A DNA stretch of 59,892 nt. It comes from Candidatus Tectomicrobia bacterium (GTDB lineage: Bacteria; UBA8248). The position numbers and the translations under genes were made by a program. The stretch spans positions 1 to 59,892 of the forward strand of contig JACPUR010000015.1 of the NCBI GenBank assembly GCA_016192135.1. The letters are read 5' to 3'. A model generated the notes under the pieces. The model ran no database searches. It worked only from the letters and a program-made list of their open reading frames with translations, and had not been told where the DNA came from. How positions within the stretch are numbered: position 1 is the first letter of the stretch; each line of letters starts with the position of its first letter. Shown in pieces: positions 39,420-50,296 of the stretch.

Positions 39420-40589
39420 TCAGACGGCCCCTTCCTCCCGCATCCGGGCGATCTCGGCGGGCGAGTAGCCCAGCAGGGCGAGGACCTCCTCCGTGTGCTC
39501 GCCCAGGCGGGGGGCGGGGCGGGAGAAGTCGGGCAGCTCACCCCCGAAGGCGAGGGGGGAGGCGGGCAGGAGCGCGGGCCCGGCCGCGGGGTGATGGACC
39601 TCGGCGAAGGCCTCCGGGAAGCGCTCCTTCGCCTGGGCTACGTCGTTGATGGCGTTGACGGGGACGCCGCGCGGGATGAGGAAGTCCTCCCACTCGGCGG
39701 TGGTGCGCGCGAGGAGGATGCCCTCGAGGATCTCGCGCAGGGCGGGGCCGTTCGCGGCGCGGTCCTTGTTCTCGCGGAAGCGGGGGTCGTCCGCGAGGTC
39801 CGCCCGGCCCAGGGCCTGGCAGAGGACGCGGAAGCGGTTGGTGTTCGAGATGGCGACGAAGATTAGGCCGTCCTTCGTCCGGTAGCCCGAGAAGGGGGAG
39901 ACGACGGGGTGGGAGAGGCCCTCGGGGCCGGGGACCTCGCCGGTGAAGCTGTGGCGGGCGATTGGATTTTCCATGAGGTTGACGGCGGCGCCCAGCATGG
40001 AGGCGTCCACCCGGCAGCCCTCCCCGGTGCGCTCGCGGCGCCAGAGCGCCCCGAGGACGCCCGAGAGGAGGAAGAGGCCCGTCGCGATGTCCACGGCCGA
40101 GACGCCCATCCGGACCGGGGGGCCTCCGGCCGGGCCGGTGACGCTGATGAGGCCCCCCGCCGCCTGGAGCAGGCTGTCGAAGGCGGGGCGCCGGGCGTGG
40201 GGGCCCGTCTGGCCGAAGCCCGAGACGGCGCCGTAGACGAGGCGGGGGTTCTCGGCGCGCAGGGCCTCCCAGCCCGCCCCGAGGCGGTCCATGACGCCGG
40301 GCGCCAGGTTCTCGATCACCACGTCGGCCCAGCGGGCGAGGCGCTTGAAGGCGGCGAGGCCGGAGGGGTGCTTGAGGTTCAGGGTGAGGGAGCGCTTGCC
40401 GCGGTTCAGGCTCATGAAGTAGCTGCTCTCGCCCGCGCGGAAGGGGCCGATGGCGCGGCTGTCCTCCCCGCCGGGGCGCTCGGCCTTGATCACGTCGGCG
40501 CCGAAGCCGGCGAGATAGAGCGAGACGATGGGGCCCGCGTTGAACTGGCTGGCGTCGACGACCTTAAGGCCTTCGAGGAGGCGGGCCAT
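39420..40589 (-). CDS. CaiB/BaiF-family (class III) CoA transferase
   Basis: A 389-residue class III CoA transferase: LLEGLKVVDASQFNAGPIVSLYLAGFGADVIKAERPGGEDSR at the N-terminus, SYFMSLNRGKRSLTLNLKHPSG, then DVVIENLAPGVMDRLGAGWEAL and YGAVSGFGQTGPHARRPAFDSLLQA. The catalytic Asp is expected in this last region (RPAFD). It moves CoA between carboxylic acids and often works with acyl-CoA dehydrogenases such as those at 16-18 kb. It follows the DUF35 gene by 24 bp and is probably co-transcribed. Confidence 0.9.
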   Translation of the reverse strand: MARLLEGLKVVDASQFNAGPIVSLYLAGFGADVIKAERPGGEDSRAIGPFRAGESSYFMSLNRGKRSLTLNLKHPSGLAAFKRLARWADVVIENLAPGVMDRLGAGWEALRAENPRLVYGAVSGFGQTGPHARRPAFDSLLQAAGGLISVTGPAGGPPVRMGVSAVDIATGLFLLSGVLGALWRRERTGEGCRVDASMLGAAVNLMENPIARHSFTGEVPGPEGLSHPVVSPFSGYRTKDGLIFVAISNTNRFRVLCQALGRADLADDPRFRENKDRAANGPALREILEGILLARTTAEWEDFLIPRGVPVNAINDVAQAKERFPEAFAEVHHPAAGPALLPASPLAFGGELPDFSRPAPRLGEHTEEVLALLGYSPAEIARMREEGAV

Positions 40590-40613
40590 CGGCGGTGCGG
40601 GGGGAGCCTGGGA

Positions 40614-41489
40614 TCAGCGGCGCTTGCGCGGGACGGAGCGGGCGGCCTTCTTGCGGACGAGGGCCTTGGGCTTCGGCCGGGCCGCCTTCTTGGCCGCTTT
40701 CCCCCTGGCCCCCCGCGGGGCGCTCTTGGCCTTGGCAGGCTTCCTGCGGAGAGGGGCTTTGGCCTTCGCCGGCTTGCGGGCCGCCTTCTTCGCGGCTTTC
40801 TTGGCGGCCTTCTTGGGAGCCGCTTTCTTCTTGGGCGCGGGCTTGGCGGAAGCCTTGGAGGACGCCGCCTTCCTGGGGGCCGCGGCCGGGACGGCGGGTT
40901 TTCCGTCCGCCGGCTTGGCGGCCGGGGCGGAGGGCTTCGCGGGGGCGAGGGCGGGCCGCGCCGCTCCCTTGCGCGCCGGGGGAGCGGGCGGGGGCGGGGG
41001 CGGCAGGAAGCGGGGCTTGCGCCGGCCGGTGACCATCCGGAAGCCGTAGCCGACGACCGTCTCGCCCGTCTCGCGCACTTCCATCTCCTGGAGGACCAGC
41101 TCGACGGGGGTGCCGGGGACGAGGAGGTCCCGGAAGCCGTCCCAGTCCACCAGGGCGGAGTTAATCTTGATGCCTTCCTCCAGCATGATGACGGCCGAGG
41201 CGCGCTCCTGCCCCTCGTGGGAGCGGGTAACGGTGGCCGAGAGGAGCTTGCCGCGCCCGCTCAGGAGCACCTCGCTCGTGCTGCGGGGGCAGAAGGGGTT
41301 GTCGCAGGTGGCCTTGGCCCCCGTCTTGGGAAAGAAGAACTCCTCGCACTCCTTGCACTGGGAGCCGATGAGCCGGGGCCTCTCCCGGGAGCTCGTCGGG
41401 ATGGTGAAAACGTCCCGCATGAAGGGCACGACGTTCGCCTTCGACCCCGGAACGAAGACATCCGACTTCTTCTGGAGTTCGGTCGTCAT
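40614..41489 (-). CDS. DUF35 OB-fold/zinc-ribbon protein with histone-H1-like tail
   Basis: 291 residues. The first 165 form a DUF35 protein: a rubredoxin-like zinc ribbon (GSQCKECEEFFFPKTGAKATCDNPFC) followed by an OB fold (GRGKLLSATVTRSHEG..., VELVLQEMEVRETGETVVGYGF). DUF35 proteins partner thiolases or hydratases on acyl-CoA substrates. From residue 165 on it is proline-rich and then about 110 residues of Lys/Ala/Pro (KPAPKKKAAPKKAAKKAAKK and similar), like a histone H1 or HU tail. Fusion to such a nucleic-acid-binding tail is unusual. It lies upstream of the CoA transferase gene. Confidence 0.82.
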   Translation of the reverse strand: MTTELQKKSDVFVPGSKANVVPFMRDVFTIPTSSRERPRLIGSQCKECEEFFFPKTGAKATCDNPFCPRSTSEVLLSGRGKLLSATVTRSHEGQERASAVIMLEEGIKINSALVDWDGFRDLLVPGTPVELVLQEMEVRETGETVVGYGFRMVTGRRKPRFLPPPPPPAPPARKGAARPALAPAKPSAPAAKPADGKPAVPAAAPRKAASSKASAKPAPKKKAAPKKAAKKAAKKAARKPAKAKAPLRRKPAKAKSAPRGARGKAAKKAARPKPKALVRKKAARSVPRKRR

Positions 41490-41683
41490 AGGTGGTCCCG
41501 GCGGCGGGAGGAAGATACCGTATAAGAAAAGCGAAAGGCATTGCCAATCAGACCGCGATATCCACCAATTCCTTCATTTTCCGGCGATTTCGATACTGGG
41601 GGCGAAACCTAGCAAGGGCGGGAGGAGGGTGTCAAGGAGGACTCGTCCGGCCCCTCCGGCGGAAAGCGGCCAAAAAGCGCCGC

Positions 41684-41866
41684 TCAGCGGTTCCCGAGCG
41701 AGTGGAGCCGGTCGCGCAGCATGTCCAGGCGCCGGCGGTTGGCGTCGCAGCGGAAGGAGACGCCCTCGAGCTTCCCCACCATCTGCTTGGTGGCCCGCAC
41801 GGTGGAGTCGCGCTCCTCGCGCAGGATGCGGTTCACTTCCTTGAGCAGGGCCAGCAGCTCTTTCAC
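41684..41866 (-). CDS. Small coiled-coil protein
   Basis: A 60-residue helical protein beginning at GTG 41866, which overlaps the stop of the upstream gene (GTGA). The sequence VKELLALLKEVNRILREERD followed by STVRATKQMVGKLEGVSF and RRRLDMLRDRLHSLG has a heptad-like pattern of Leu/Val. It is translationally coupled to the membrane-anchored protein at 41863 and probably binds it. No known family recognised. Confidence 0.55.
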   Translation of the reverse strand: MKELLALLKEVNRILREERDSTVRATKQMVGKLEGVSFRCDANRRRLDMLRDRLHSLGNR

Positions 41867-42510
41867 GGCGAAGCCTCCTCCGTCATGGAACCCCACAACT
41901 GTTCCCGCACGATGCCCGCGAAGATCTCGAGCCCCTTCCGCGTGCCCGGCTGGATGATCACCGCCAGCTCGTCCGCGCCGGGCGGGGACGCCGGCAAGAC
42001 GCCGTGCCGCTCGCCCAGGAAGGCGCGCACGTACTGCTCGAACTGCCCGCCCGAGAAGCGGGGATACGCCTTCTCCAGCTCGCGCAGCGGAAAGCTCGCG
42101 CGCAGGCGCCCATTCTCCAGCAAAACGCTCAGGCAGGCGAACTCGCGGCCCCAGCCCCGGCGGTGGACGTACTCGACGCGCCCCGCGTCCAGCACGCGCT
42201 CCTGCAGCTCCGGCACGGCGCCCCGGAGCGCCTCGCGGAGCTCGTCGAGCAGCCCCGCGCCCTCCCGGACCGGGCCTCCCGCCCGTTCCCCCGCCGGCGC
42301 GGCGGGGGGACCGCCGGGGACGTCCTCCAGGAGCGCCTGGAGGCGGTCCAACCCCTCGATGATCCGGTCCAGGCGCCGCCTCACCCCGTACAGGGCGAAG
42401 GGCAGCGCGAGCCAGGCCAGCGCCACGAAAATGCCCAAGGAGACGAGCAGGATGAAGACCGGGCTGGAGAGGATGCCCGCCAGGACCGCCTGCACGCTCT
42501 CCCATCCCAT
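41863..42510 (-). CDS. Membrane-anchored protein of unknown function
   Basis: A 215-residue protein from ATG 42510 behind GGAGGAGAGG. A single N-terminal membrane segment (SSPVFILLVSLGIFVALAWLALPFALYG, about 14-41) is followed by a short coiled coil (RLDRIIEGLDRLQALLE), a proline-rich linker and a globular domain from about residue 85 (LLDELREALRGAVPELQERVLDAG...). I do not recognise the domain. It is divergent from selA and coupled to the small coiled-coil gene. Confidence 0.6.
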   Translation of the reverse strand: MGWESVQAVLAGILSSPVFILLVSLGIFVALAWLALPFALYGVRRRLDRIIEGLDRLQALLEDVPGGPPAAPAGERAGGPVREGAGLLDELREALRGAVPELQERVLDAGRVEYVHRRGWGREFACLSVLLENGRLRASFPLRELEKAYPRFSGGQFEQYVRAFLGERHGVLPASPPGADELAVIIQPGTRKGLEIFAGIVREQLWGSMTEEASP

Positions 42511-42671
42511 CGTCCGCGCCTCTCCTCCGGTCCGCCCATCTATAGCAGAGGGCCGCGCCCCGGACAACGGTTCGCCCGCGGGGGCGCCCCTCCGGTGGGG
42601 CGCCCGGTTGACCGCCCCGAAGGGGGGCTCTTATAGTTTCAGCTTGTTCCGACCCGCGACCCGGAGCCCAG

Positions 42672-44111
<1,440 letters not shown>

Positions 44112-44167
44112 CCGGACGAAGCCCCAAGCCCTTCCCTTTCGCGAGCCATCGGCGAGGAGAGCGACAC

Positions 44168-44998
44168 ATGCCCGTTGTGCGGTCCGGCGGCGTGGACATC
44201 GACTACGAGGTCGTGAACCCCGGCGGCAAGGGGATCCCCGTCTTCCTCATCAGCGGGCTCGGCGGGGCGCGAGCGGCCTGGGCGGCCCAGGCCGCGGATT
44301 TCAGCCAGGGGCGCCCGCTCGTCCTCCACGACCACCGCGGCACCGGCAAGAGCGGAAAGCCCAAGGGGGCCTACAGCGTCCGCCTCATGGCGGAGGACGT
44401 GCTCGCCGTCATGGACGCGCTCCGGATCCCCAGGGCCCACCTCGTCGGCAGCTCGACCGGGGGCGCGATCAACCAGGCGCTCTGCATCGATCACCCGGAC
44501 CGGGTGCAGAGCGCGGCCATCGTGAGCTCCTGGCCCCGGAGCGACGCCTTCTTCAAGCGCCAGTTCGCGATGCGCAAGAAGGTGCTGCTCGAACTGGGCT
44601 GGGAGGCCTACACCAAGCTCTCGGCCGTCACCCTGAACAGCCCGAAGTTCCTCAACGACCACCTCGAGGAGTTCGAGAAGAAAGAGGCGGAGGCCATCCG
44701 CGCGGCGCCGCCCGCCGAGGTCATGGCCGAGCGGATCGACTGCATCATGGCCCACGACGAGTGGGACCGCCTGGGGCGGATCAAGGCGCCCGTGCTCGTC
44801 CTCGTGGCCCGGGACGACGCCACCACGCCGCTCTACTACTCGGAGCAGCTCGCCCGGCTCATCCCGGGGGCGGAGCTCCGCGTGTTCGAGGAGGGCGGGC
44901 ACCTCCTCTACGTCCCCAAGGCGCGGGAGTTCAACGCCTGCGTCCTCGACTTCATCCGGCGCCACGAGCCCAGGATGTCCGCCAGCGGCGGCTCATGA
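44168..44998 (+). CDS. Alpha/beta-hydrolase (PcaD/RutD-like)
   Basis: A 276-residue alpha/beta hydrolase: GGVDIDYEV opening, [12 protein letters not shown] oxyanion region, nucleophile elbow GSSTGG, Asp in VARDDATTP and His in EGGHLLYVP. It is typical of enol-lactonases and aminoacrylate hydrolases. It is wedged between selA and selB and its stop overlaps the selB start (ATGA, 44995-44998), so it is co-translated with selB. A direct role in selenium metabolism is not known; the position may be incidental. ATG 44168 behind GAGGAGA. Confidence 0.85.
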   Translation: MPVVRSGGVDIDYEVVNPGGKGIPVFLISGLGGARAAWAAQAADFSQGRPLVLHDHRGTGKSGKPKGAYSVRLMAEDVLAVMDALRIPRAHLVGSSTGGAINQALCIDHPDRVQSAAIVSSWPRSDAFFKRQFAMRKKVLLELGWEAYTKLSAVTLNSPKFLNDHLEEFEKKEAEAIRAAPPAEVMAERIDCIMAHDEWDRLGRIKAPVLVLVARDDATTPLYYSEQLARLIPGAELRVFEEGGHLLYVPKAREFNACVLDFIRRHEPRMSASGGS

Positions 44999-46899
44999 AG
45001 CACATCGTCATCGGCACGGCCGGCCACATCGACCACGGCAAGACCTCCCTGGTGCGGGCGCTGACCGGGATCGACACCGACCGGCTGAAGGAAGAGAAAG
45101 AACGCGGCATCACCATCGAGCTGGGCTTCGCCCACCTCGACCTCGAGGGCGAGCGCTTCGGCATCGTGGACGTGCCGGGCCACGAGCGCTTCGTCAAGAA
45201 CATGCTGGCCGGAGCCGCCGGGATCGACCTCGTCATGCTCATCGTGGCGGCGGACGAGGGGGTGATGCCCCAGACCCGGGAGCACTTGGCCATCTGCCGC
45301 CTCCTCGGCGTCAAGGCGGGCCTCATCGCCCTGACCAAGCGCGACCTCGTGGACCCGGAGTGGATCGAGCTGGTCGAGCAGGACCTGCGCGAGTTCGTGC
45401 GGGGCACCTTCCTGGAGGGCCAGCCCGTCGTCCCCGTCTCCTCCGCGACCGGCGAGGGGCTGGACGAGCTGCGGGCCGCCCTGCGGGAGGTCGCCGCCTC
45501 CGCCGCAGAGAAGAGCGGCCAGGGGCTCTTCCGGCTGCCCATCGACCGGGTCTTCACCATCCGGGGCTTCGGCGTGGTGGTGACGGGCACCCTCTTCAGC
45601 GGGACCGTCCGGGTCGGGGAGCGGGTGGAGGTCTTCCCCCGTGGCTTCGAGGCGCGGGTGCGGGGCCTCGAGGTCCACGGCGCCCAGGTCCAGGAGGCCT
45701 CGGCGGGGCTGCGCACGGCGGTGAACCTGCAGGGCGTGGAGCGCGCGCAGATTCTCCGGGGAGACGTGCTCGGCCGCCCGGGCGAGCTCAAGCCGACCTA
45801 CATGATCGACGTCCACCTCCAGCACCTGGCCGACGCCCCCCGGCCCCTCAAGACGCGGGGGCGGGTGCGCTTCCACGCGGGGACGGCCGAGGCGATGGGC
45901 CGCGTCGCCCTCATCGGGAAGGACGCCCTCGAGCCCGGCGAGAGCGGCTTCGCCCAGCTCCGCCTGGAGGAGCCGGTGGCGCTCCTCCCGAGGGACCGCT
46001 TCGTCATCCGCAGCTACTCCCCGGTCGTCACCATCGGGGGGGGCGAGGTGCTCGACGTCGCGCCCCGCAAGCACCGCCGCCTCCGGGCCTCCTCCCAGGA
46101 GCTGCTGGAGGGGCTCCGGGCGGGGGACGAGAGCGAGCGCCTGCGCATCCTCCTCGCCGAGGCGGGGGCGGCCGGGGCCGACGTGAAGGGACTGACCGGC
46201 CGCCTCACCCTGACGCCCCAGGAGATCCGCGAGGGCATCCGGGCCCAGGCCAAGGCGGGCCGGCTGCGCATCGTGGAGCCGGAGTCGGGGCTGGCCCTGA
46301 CGGCGGAGCACTTCCAGGGCGTCCAGGGGGCCGTGGAGGGCTTCCTGGCCGCCTACCACAAGGCGAACCCCCTGCGGCCGGGCGCCCCGCGCGAGGAGGT
46401 GCGGGGCAAGGCCGGGGGCGCCACCGAGCGGGTGTTCGACGCCGCCCTGGCGGCGCTGATCTCGGGCGGGAAAGTGAAGGAGGAAAACGCCCTCCTCCGC
46501 CTCGCCTCCCACAAGGTGCAGCTCGGGGAGGAGCTGGGGAAGCTCAAGGAGAAGATCGCCGGGGTCTTCCACGCGGCCGGCTTCCAGCCTCCCGCGCTGG
46601 AGGACGCCATGGCCGCCGCGGGCGCCCCGGCCGCGGCGGGCCGGCAGGCGCTCCAGGTGCTGGTGAACGAGGGGACGCTCGTGCGGATGAAGGACGCCGT
46701 CGTCTACCACCGGGCGCGGCTCGACGAGGCGCAGGCCCGGCTCGAGGAGCGCCTGCGCGAGAAGGGGGAGATCACGGCGGCCGAGTTCCGCGATCTCCTG
46801 GGCATCACGCGGAAGCACGCCATCCCGCTGCTCGAATACTTCGACACGGCGCGCGTCACCCTGCGGGTGGGCGACAAGCGGGTGCTGCGCCAGCGCTGA
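44995..46899 (+). CDS. selB: Selenocysteine-specific elongation factor
   Basis: A 634-residue translation GTPase. [13 protein letters not shown] (G1), GITIELG (G2), DVPGHERF (G3) and TKRD (G4) are all present, followed by EF-Tu-like domains 2 and 3 and a C-terminal part of repeated winged helices (SELB WH3 pattern near the end, [21 protein letters not shown]). SelB carries Sec-tRNA(Sec) to UGA codons followed by a SECIS element. Length and domain order are standard. Confidence 0.96.
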   Translation: MKHIVIGTAGHIDHGKTSLVRALTGIDTDRLKEEKERGITIELGFAHLDLEGERFGIVDVPGHERFVKNMLAGAAGIDLVMLIVAADEGVMPQTREHLAICRLLGVKAGLIALTKRDLVDPEWIELVEQDLREFVRGTFLEGQPVVPVSSATGEGLDELRAALREVAASAAEKSGQGLFRLPIDRVFTIRGFGVVVTGTLFSGTVRVGERVEVFPRGFEARVRGLEVHGAQVQEASAGLRTAVNLQGVERAQILRGDVLGRPGELKPTYMIDVHLQHLADAPRPLKTRGRVRFHAGTAEAMGRVALIGKDALEPGESGFAQLRLEEPVALLPRDRFVIRSYSPVVTIGGGEVLDVAPRKHRRLRASSQELLEGLRAGDESERLRILLAEAGAAGADVKGLTGRLTLTPQEIREGIRAQAKAGRLRIVEPESGLALTAEHFQGVQGAVEGFLAAYHKANPLRPGAPREEVRGKAGGATERVFDAALAALISGGKVKEENALLRLASHKVQLGEELGKLKEKIAGVFHAAGFQPPALEDAMAAAGAPAAAGRQALQVLVNEGTLVRMKDAVVYHRARLDEAQARLEERLREKGEITAAEFRDLLGITRKHAIPLLEYFDTARVTLRVGDKRVLRQR

Positions 46900-46923
46900 C
46901 CGCTGCATGAGGGCGAGGATCAC

Positions 46924-48114
46924 ATGAAGCTCACACCGGACGTGATTCGCAGGATGCGGGCCCAGATGCCCGCCCTGCGGCGGCAGATCTACGTCAACTG
47001 GGGCGGGAGCGGGCCCTCCCCGCTCCCGGTGCTCCGGGAGGTGGACCGCGTCCTCAAGCGGGAGGCGGCCCTGGGGCCCTTCCACCCCAAGGTGCGCGAG
47101 GAGGGGCGCGCCCTCTTCGCCGCGCTGCGGAAGGAGGTGGCCGAGCTCATGGCCGCCGGCGAGGACGAGATCGCCTTCGCCGACAACACCACCTCGGGGG
47201 TGAACCTTGCGGCGGCGGGGATCGAATGGCGGCTCGGGGACGAGGTCATCGTGAGCGACCTCGAGCACCCCGGCGGCTACCTGCCCTGGCTCGTCTGGCG
47301 CGACCGGCGGCGGGTGAAGGTGCGCCTCCTGCCCACGGGGGCGAGCGACAAGGAGCTGCTCGGGCGGCTGGACTCCCTGCTGCGGCCCCAGACGCGGGCG
47401 GTCTGCATGAGCCACGTCGCCTGGCTCACGGGCCGGCGGCTGCCCCTCAAGGAGATCGCCCTGCGCTGCCGCAAGGTGGGCGCCCTGCTGGTGGTGGACG
47501 GCGCCCAGTCGGTGGGCCAGATGCCGGTGGACGCGCCCGCCCTCGGGGCGGACGTCTACACGCTGTCGGGCCAGAAGTGGCTCATGGGGCCGCAGGGCAC
47601 GGGGGCGGTCTTCGTGAAGAAAGGCCTCCAGCGCCGCATCCGGGAAGCCGCGGCGGGCTACCGCTCGGCCAAGGAGAAGGCCCTCCCGACCCTCACCTAT
47701 CTCCCCCACGAGAGCGCCGCCCGCTTCGAGGTGGCCACGGTGAGTCCCGCTCTCTTCGCGGGGCTGCGCGCGGCCGTGGCCCGCTGCCTCCAGGCCGGCC
47801 CCGCCGCCATCGAAGCCCGCGTGGCCTCCCTCGCGGGGAGGCTGCTCGAGATCCTCCGCTCGGACGAGGGGGTGGAGGTGCTCTCCCCGGCCGGGCCGGC
47901 GCAGTCGGGCCTCGTGAGCTTCCGGGTGCGGGGGGTGAAGGCGGAGGAGGCGGTGAACGCCCTCCTCGGGCGGCACAAGGTGGTGCTCCGCTCGGTGGAC
48001 GCGGACCCTCCGGCCATCCGGGCCTCCATCCACTATCTCAACACCGAGGCGGAGGCCGAGCGCATCGGCGGGGCCGTTCTCAAGCTGGCGCGGAGGAGGA
48101 AGCGGAAGCGCTAG
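46924..48114 (+). CDS. Class V aminotransferase-fold PLP enzyme
   Basis: A 396-residue PLP enzyme with YVNWGGSGPSPLPVLREV, FADNTTSGVNLAAAGIEW, HVAWLTGRRLPLKEIA, VDGAQSVGQMPVD and the PLP lysine in LSGQKWLMGPQGTGAVF. This is the SufS/cysteine-desulfurase/isopenicillin-N-epimerase group. The C-terminal RASIHYLNTEAEAERI is present, but no catalytic-loop Cys (RxGxHC-type) is visible, so a Cys or Sec lyase role is doubtful despite the selA/selB neighbours. It starts 24 bp after selB. Confidence 0.85.
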   Translation: MKLTPDVIRRMRAQMPALRRQIYVNWGGSGPSPLPVLREVDRVLKREAALGPFHPKVREEGRALFAALRKEVAELMAAGEDEIAFADNTTSGVNLAAAGIEWRLGDEVIVSDLEHPGGYLPWLVWRDRRRVKVRLLPTGASDKELLGRLDSLLRPQTRAVCMSHVAWLTGRRLPLKEIALRCRKVGALLVVDGAQSVGQMPVDAPALGADVYTLSGQKWLMGPQGTGAVFVKKGLQRRIREAAAGYRSAKEKALPTLTYLPHESAARFEVATVSPALFAGLRAAVARCLQAGPAAIEARVASLAGRLLEILRSDEGVEVLSPAGPAQSGLVSFRVRGVKAEEAVNALLGRHKVVLRSVDADPPAIRASIHYLNTEAEAERIGGAVLKLARRRKRKR

Positions 48115-48139
48115 GCGGGGCCATCCAGACGATGCGGGG

Positions 48140-48175
48140 AAAAAAACCGGGCGGCGGAGGCAACCCGCCGCCCGG
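48140..48175 (-). terminator. Intrinsic terminator after the cupredoxin-like gene
   Basis: On the minus strand CCGGGCGGCGG (48175-48165), a 7-nt loop and CCGCCGCCCGG (48157-48147) are followed by seven T (48146-48140). This is a textbook 11-bp stem with a U tract, 22 bp past the stop codon at 48197. Confidence 0.85.
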
Positions 48176-48196
48176 CGCGTTCCGCGCGCGAAACGG

Positions 48197-48937
48197 TTAC
48201 TTGAGGCTGACGTTCACCGTGGTGGCGGCGCCGCCCTTGACCTCGACCTTCTGGGATTTCATGCCCAGCTTCTCGTGCCAGATCTCGAGGGTGTAGGTGC
48301 CGGCCGGGACGTTCTTGATCTCGAACTTGCCGCCGTCCTCGGTGATGTCCGCGTAGGGGTTCTCGGCCACGAAGGCGTAGCCCGTCATCCAGTCGTGCAC
48401 GTCGCAGCTGATTTTCACCACGCCGGGCTTCGCGAAGTGGCGCTTGGCGAGGGAGAGCTTCTTCCGGAACTTGGGCTGGGCGATGTTGGCCACCGGGTTG
48501 CCCGTCTTCTCGGGATAGGTGTGGATGTTGTGGAGGATGTTGTCGCTGTTGAGGACCGTCAGGTCGTCGTTCACCTTGGTCAGCACCACGCGGGGATGAT
48601 AGACGCAGCCCTTCTGGTCGACCTGGGCCTTCTTCATCTCGGCCCACTTCTTCCCGGTCTTCACGTCCTTCAGGGAAACCACGGCGTTCACCACGCCCCC
48701 GCCCTTCACGACCAGGCTCTCGTCCTTGATCGGGGCCTTGCCGCAGACCTCCTTGTCCTTGTTGACGCTGAGGGTCTTGCCCTCGGGCGCCGACCCCTCG
48801 AACTTGATGGCGCCCGTGATGCTGCCCCCGCTCTTCACGTCGCCTTCCTTGTACTCCGCCGCCCGGGCCGGGCCGGCGAGAGCGAGGGTCACGATCCCGG
48901 CGGCCATCAGATGAAGCGCTGCGTGCCTGCTCTGCAT
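48197..48937 (-). CDS. Exported cupredoxin-like protein with carboxypeptidase-regulatory-like repeat
   Basis: A 246-residue protein with a signal peptide (cut near ARA-AEY). Residues 30-110 are beta-rich. NSDNILHNIHTYP and later SCDVHDWMTGY give a His...Cys-x2-His-x3-Met pattern, the order of type 1 copper ligands in cupredoxins. The last 60 residues (AENPYADITEDGGKFEIKNVPAGTYTLEIWH) are a carboxypeptidase-regulatory-like beta sandwich. Such proteins occur as periplasmic electron carriers or adhesion-like modules. It has its own promoter and terminator. Confidence 0.72.
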   Translation of the reverse strand: MQSRHAALHLMAAGIVTLALAGPARAAEYKEGDVKSGGSITGAIKFEGSAPEGKTLSVNKDKEVCGKAPIKDESLVVKGGGVVNAVVSLKDVKTGKKWAEMKKAQVDQKGCVYHPRVVLTKVNDDLTVLNSDNILHNIHTYPEKTGNPVANIAQPKFRKKLSLAKRHFAKPGVVKISCDVHDWMTGYAFVAENPYADITEDGGKFEIKNVPAGTYTLEIWHEKLGMKSQKVEVKGGAATTVNVSLK

Positions 48938-49238
48938 GTTCGTCCTCTCCTGACCAGCAAGGGAAAAAGAAAAGATGGGACGCGCTGCGGCCTGCGTATC
49001 CGCTGAGGGGACTCCCTCCCGAGCCGATGGGGGCCCATGTCCCCCGTCCGGGTGGGGAAATGAAATGGAAGCGCCCCCTGGGAGCGCTTTCTTGCATAAT
49101 TAGAGCACCCTCCCGAGGGAAGTTCAAGCGCCGGGCGGGCCAAGGCGAAACGAGGGTGATATCCACGCCCGGGCACGCCCCGCCTGGCGCTCAGGGGCCG
49201 ATCCCTGGTAAGAAAAAAACCCGCCGCCGGAGGTGATT
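48938..49238. other. 301-bp divergent intergenic region
   Basis: No ORF. It separates the cupredoxin-like gene (minus) from the cytochrome-like gene (plus). It contains the promoter at 49099-49127 and, before the plus-strand gene, a GGAGGTGA ribosome-binding site (49229-49236). Confidence 0.5.
49099..49127 (-). promoter_or_regulatory. Promoter of the cupredoxin-like gene with operator-like palindrome
   Basis: On the minus strand TTGAAC (49127-49122), 17-nt spacer and TCTAAT (49104-49099) form a good sigma-70 promoter. The spacer contains CCCTC-NN-GAGGG, an inverted repeat exactly between the two hexamers, where a repressor or a MerR-type activator could bind. The transcript would have a leader of about 160 nt. 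Confidence 0.5.
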
Positions 49239-50114
49239 GTGAGGTTCCCCCGCATGCGAAGCGCCCTCCCCGTTTTCCTGCCCGCCCTGGGCCTGGGGTG
49301 CGTTCTGGCACTGGCGCCCGCCCGTCCCGCCCCGGCACACCACACCAACGTAATCCAGTACGTCTTCCAGCGGGTGGGCACGGCCCAGGCCGGCCCCTAC
49401 GAGGTCGTCCTCACCGCCAGCCGCCCCAAGGCCCCGGCCGGCACGGCGCTCACCCCGGAGGAAGAACACAAGCTCTTGGGGAAGGCCACCCACCGCTTCC
49501 AGGCCGAGGTCCTGTCGGCCTCGCCCGTCCCTCCTCTCCGGGTCCGCCTCGGGTTCGCCGGGGAGGAGTGGTCCCGGGAGTTCGCGCTGGAGCGCCAGCC
49601 GGGCGCCGACCCCGTCTTCGCCGCCAACGTGGCGCTGGGCCCGAAGGGGAAGTACGCCGTGGAGGCCGTCCTCGAGGAGGCGGCGTCCGCCGGCCGGAGC
49701 TACCGGGCCTCCTTCTCCTTCGACTTCAGCTACGAGGGCCTGAAGGAGGTCATGCGGGCCCTGCGGCAGAGCATGGACCGCCTGGGGCGCGAAACCCTGA
49801 CGCTGGGCCTGGACGGGGAGATCGTCCCCCCCGCCAAGCACGCCGAGATCCGGAAGCTGGCGGCGCGCTTCCGGGAGATGGCGCCCCTGGCCGTGGACTT
49901 CCGGCAGGGGGCCCGTCAGGAGCTTTACGCAGCCGAGGGCGGGAAGCTCGCGGCCGCCGCCCAGAAGGTCGAGGCCGCCGCCGCAAAGGGGGATTTCACC
50001 GCCCTCGCCGCCCGCCTCGCGGAGGCCCGGGCCGCCTGCGAGAGCTGCCACCGGATATTCCAGGAAGCCGACGCGGCCGGGAAGGCGCCTCAATCCCCCC
50101 CGAAGGGGCCCTGA
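49239..50114 (+). CDS. Exported protein with cytochrome c'-like C-terminal domain
   Basis: A 291-residue protein. The signal peptide (LPVFLPALGLGCVLALAPARPAPA) precedes a beta-rich region (about 40-160). The C-terminal 130 residues are helical and end with AACESCHRIFQ, a single CxxCH haem-c motif placed near the C-terminus as in cytochrome c' and b562-like bundles. The start is taken as GTG 49239 behind GGAGGTGA. It is followed by hemQ, so a haem-related grouping is possible. Confidence 0.7.
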   Translation: MRFPRMRSALPVFLPALGLGCVLALAPARPAPAHHTNVIQYVFQRVGTAQAGPYEVVLTASRPKAPAGTALTPEEEHKLLGKATHRFQAEVLSASPVPPLRVRLGFAGEEWSREFALERQPGADPVFAANVALGPKGKYAVEAVLEEAASAGRSYRASFSFDFSYEGLKEVMRALRQSMDRLGRETLTLGLDGEIVPPAKHAEIRKLAARFREMAPLAVDFRQGARQELYAAEGGKLAAAAQKVEAAAAKGDFTALAARLAEARAACESCHRIFQEADAAGKAPQSPPKGP

Positions 50115-50143
50115 GCGACTCTCTTCACGCCCCGAGCGCATCC

Positions 50144-50171
50144 GTAGGGGCGAGGCATGCCTCGCCCCTAC
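50144..50171. repeat. GTAGGGGCG palindrome, copy G
   Basis: A perfect 28-bp palindrome with core AGGCATGCCT, between the cytochrome-like gene and hemQ. It may attenuate readthrough between these same-strand genes. Confidence 0.85.
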
Positions 50172-50296
50172 AGGTGAAGGTGAGGACGCTCATCCCCCGC
50201 CGGGCCGCCGTTTGCCTCGGCGGCGGGCCTTGGGGTATTCCTCTGCATACCGGCTTCCGCCGCCCGAAAGCCTCCTCCCGGGGAGAAAGCGGCCAC

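Noticed and set aside
44908-48033. A 1041-codon open frame opposite selB and the class V aminotransferase
   Set aside because: It is antisense to two well-conserved genes and has low-complexity composition without motifs.
46924-48114. Selenocysteine lyase or cysteine desulfurase supplying selenium
   Set aside because: The PLP lysine is present, but no catalytic-loop Cys is visible, so the neighbouring selA/selB genes are not enough for that call.
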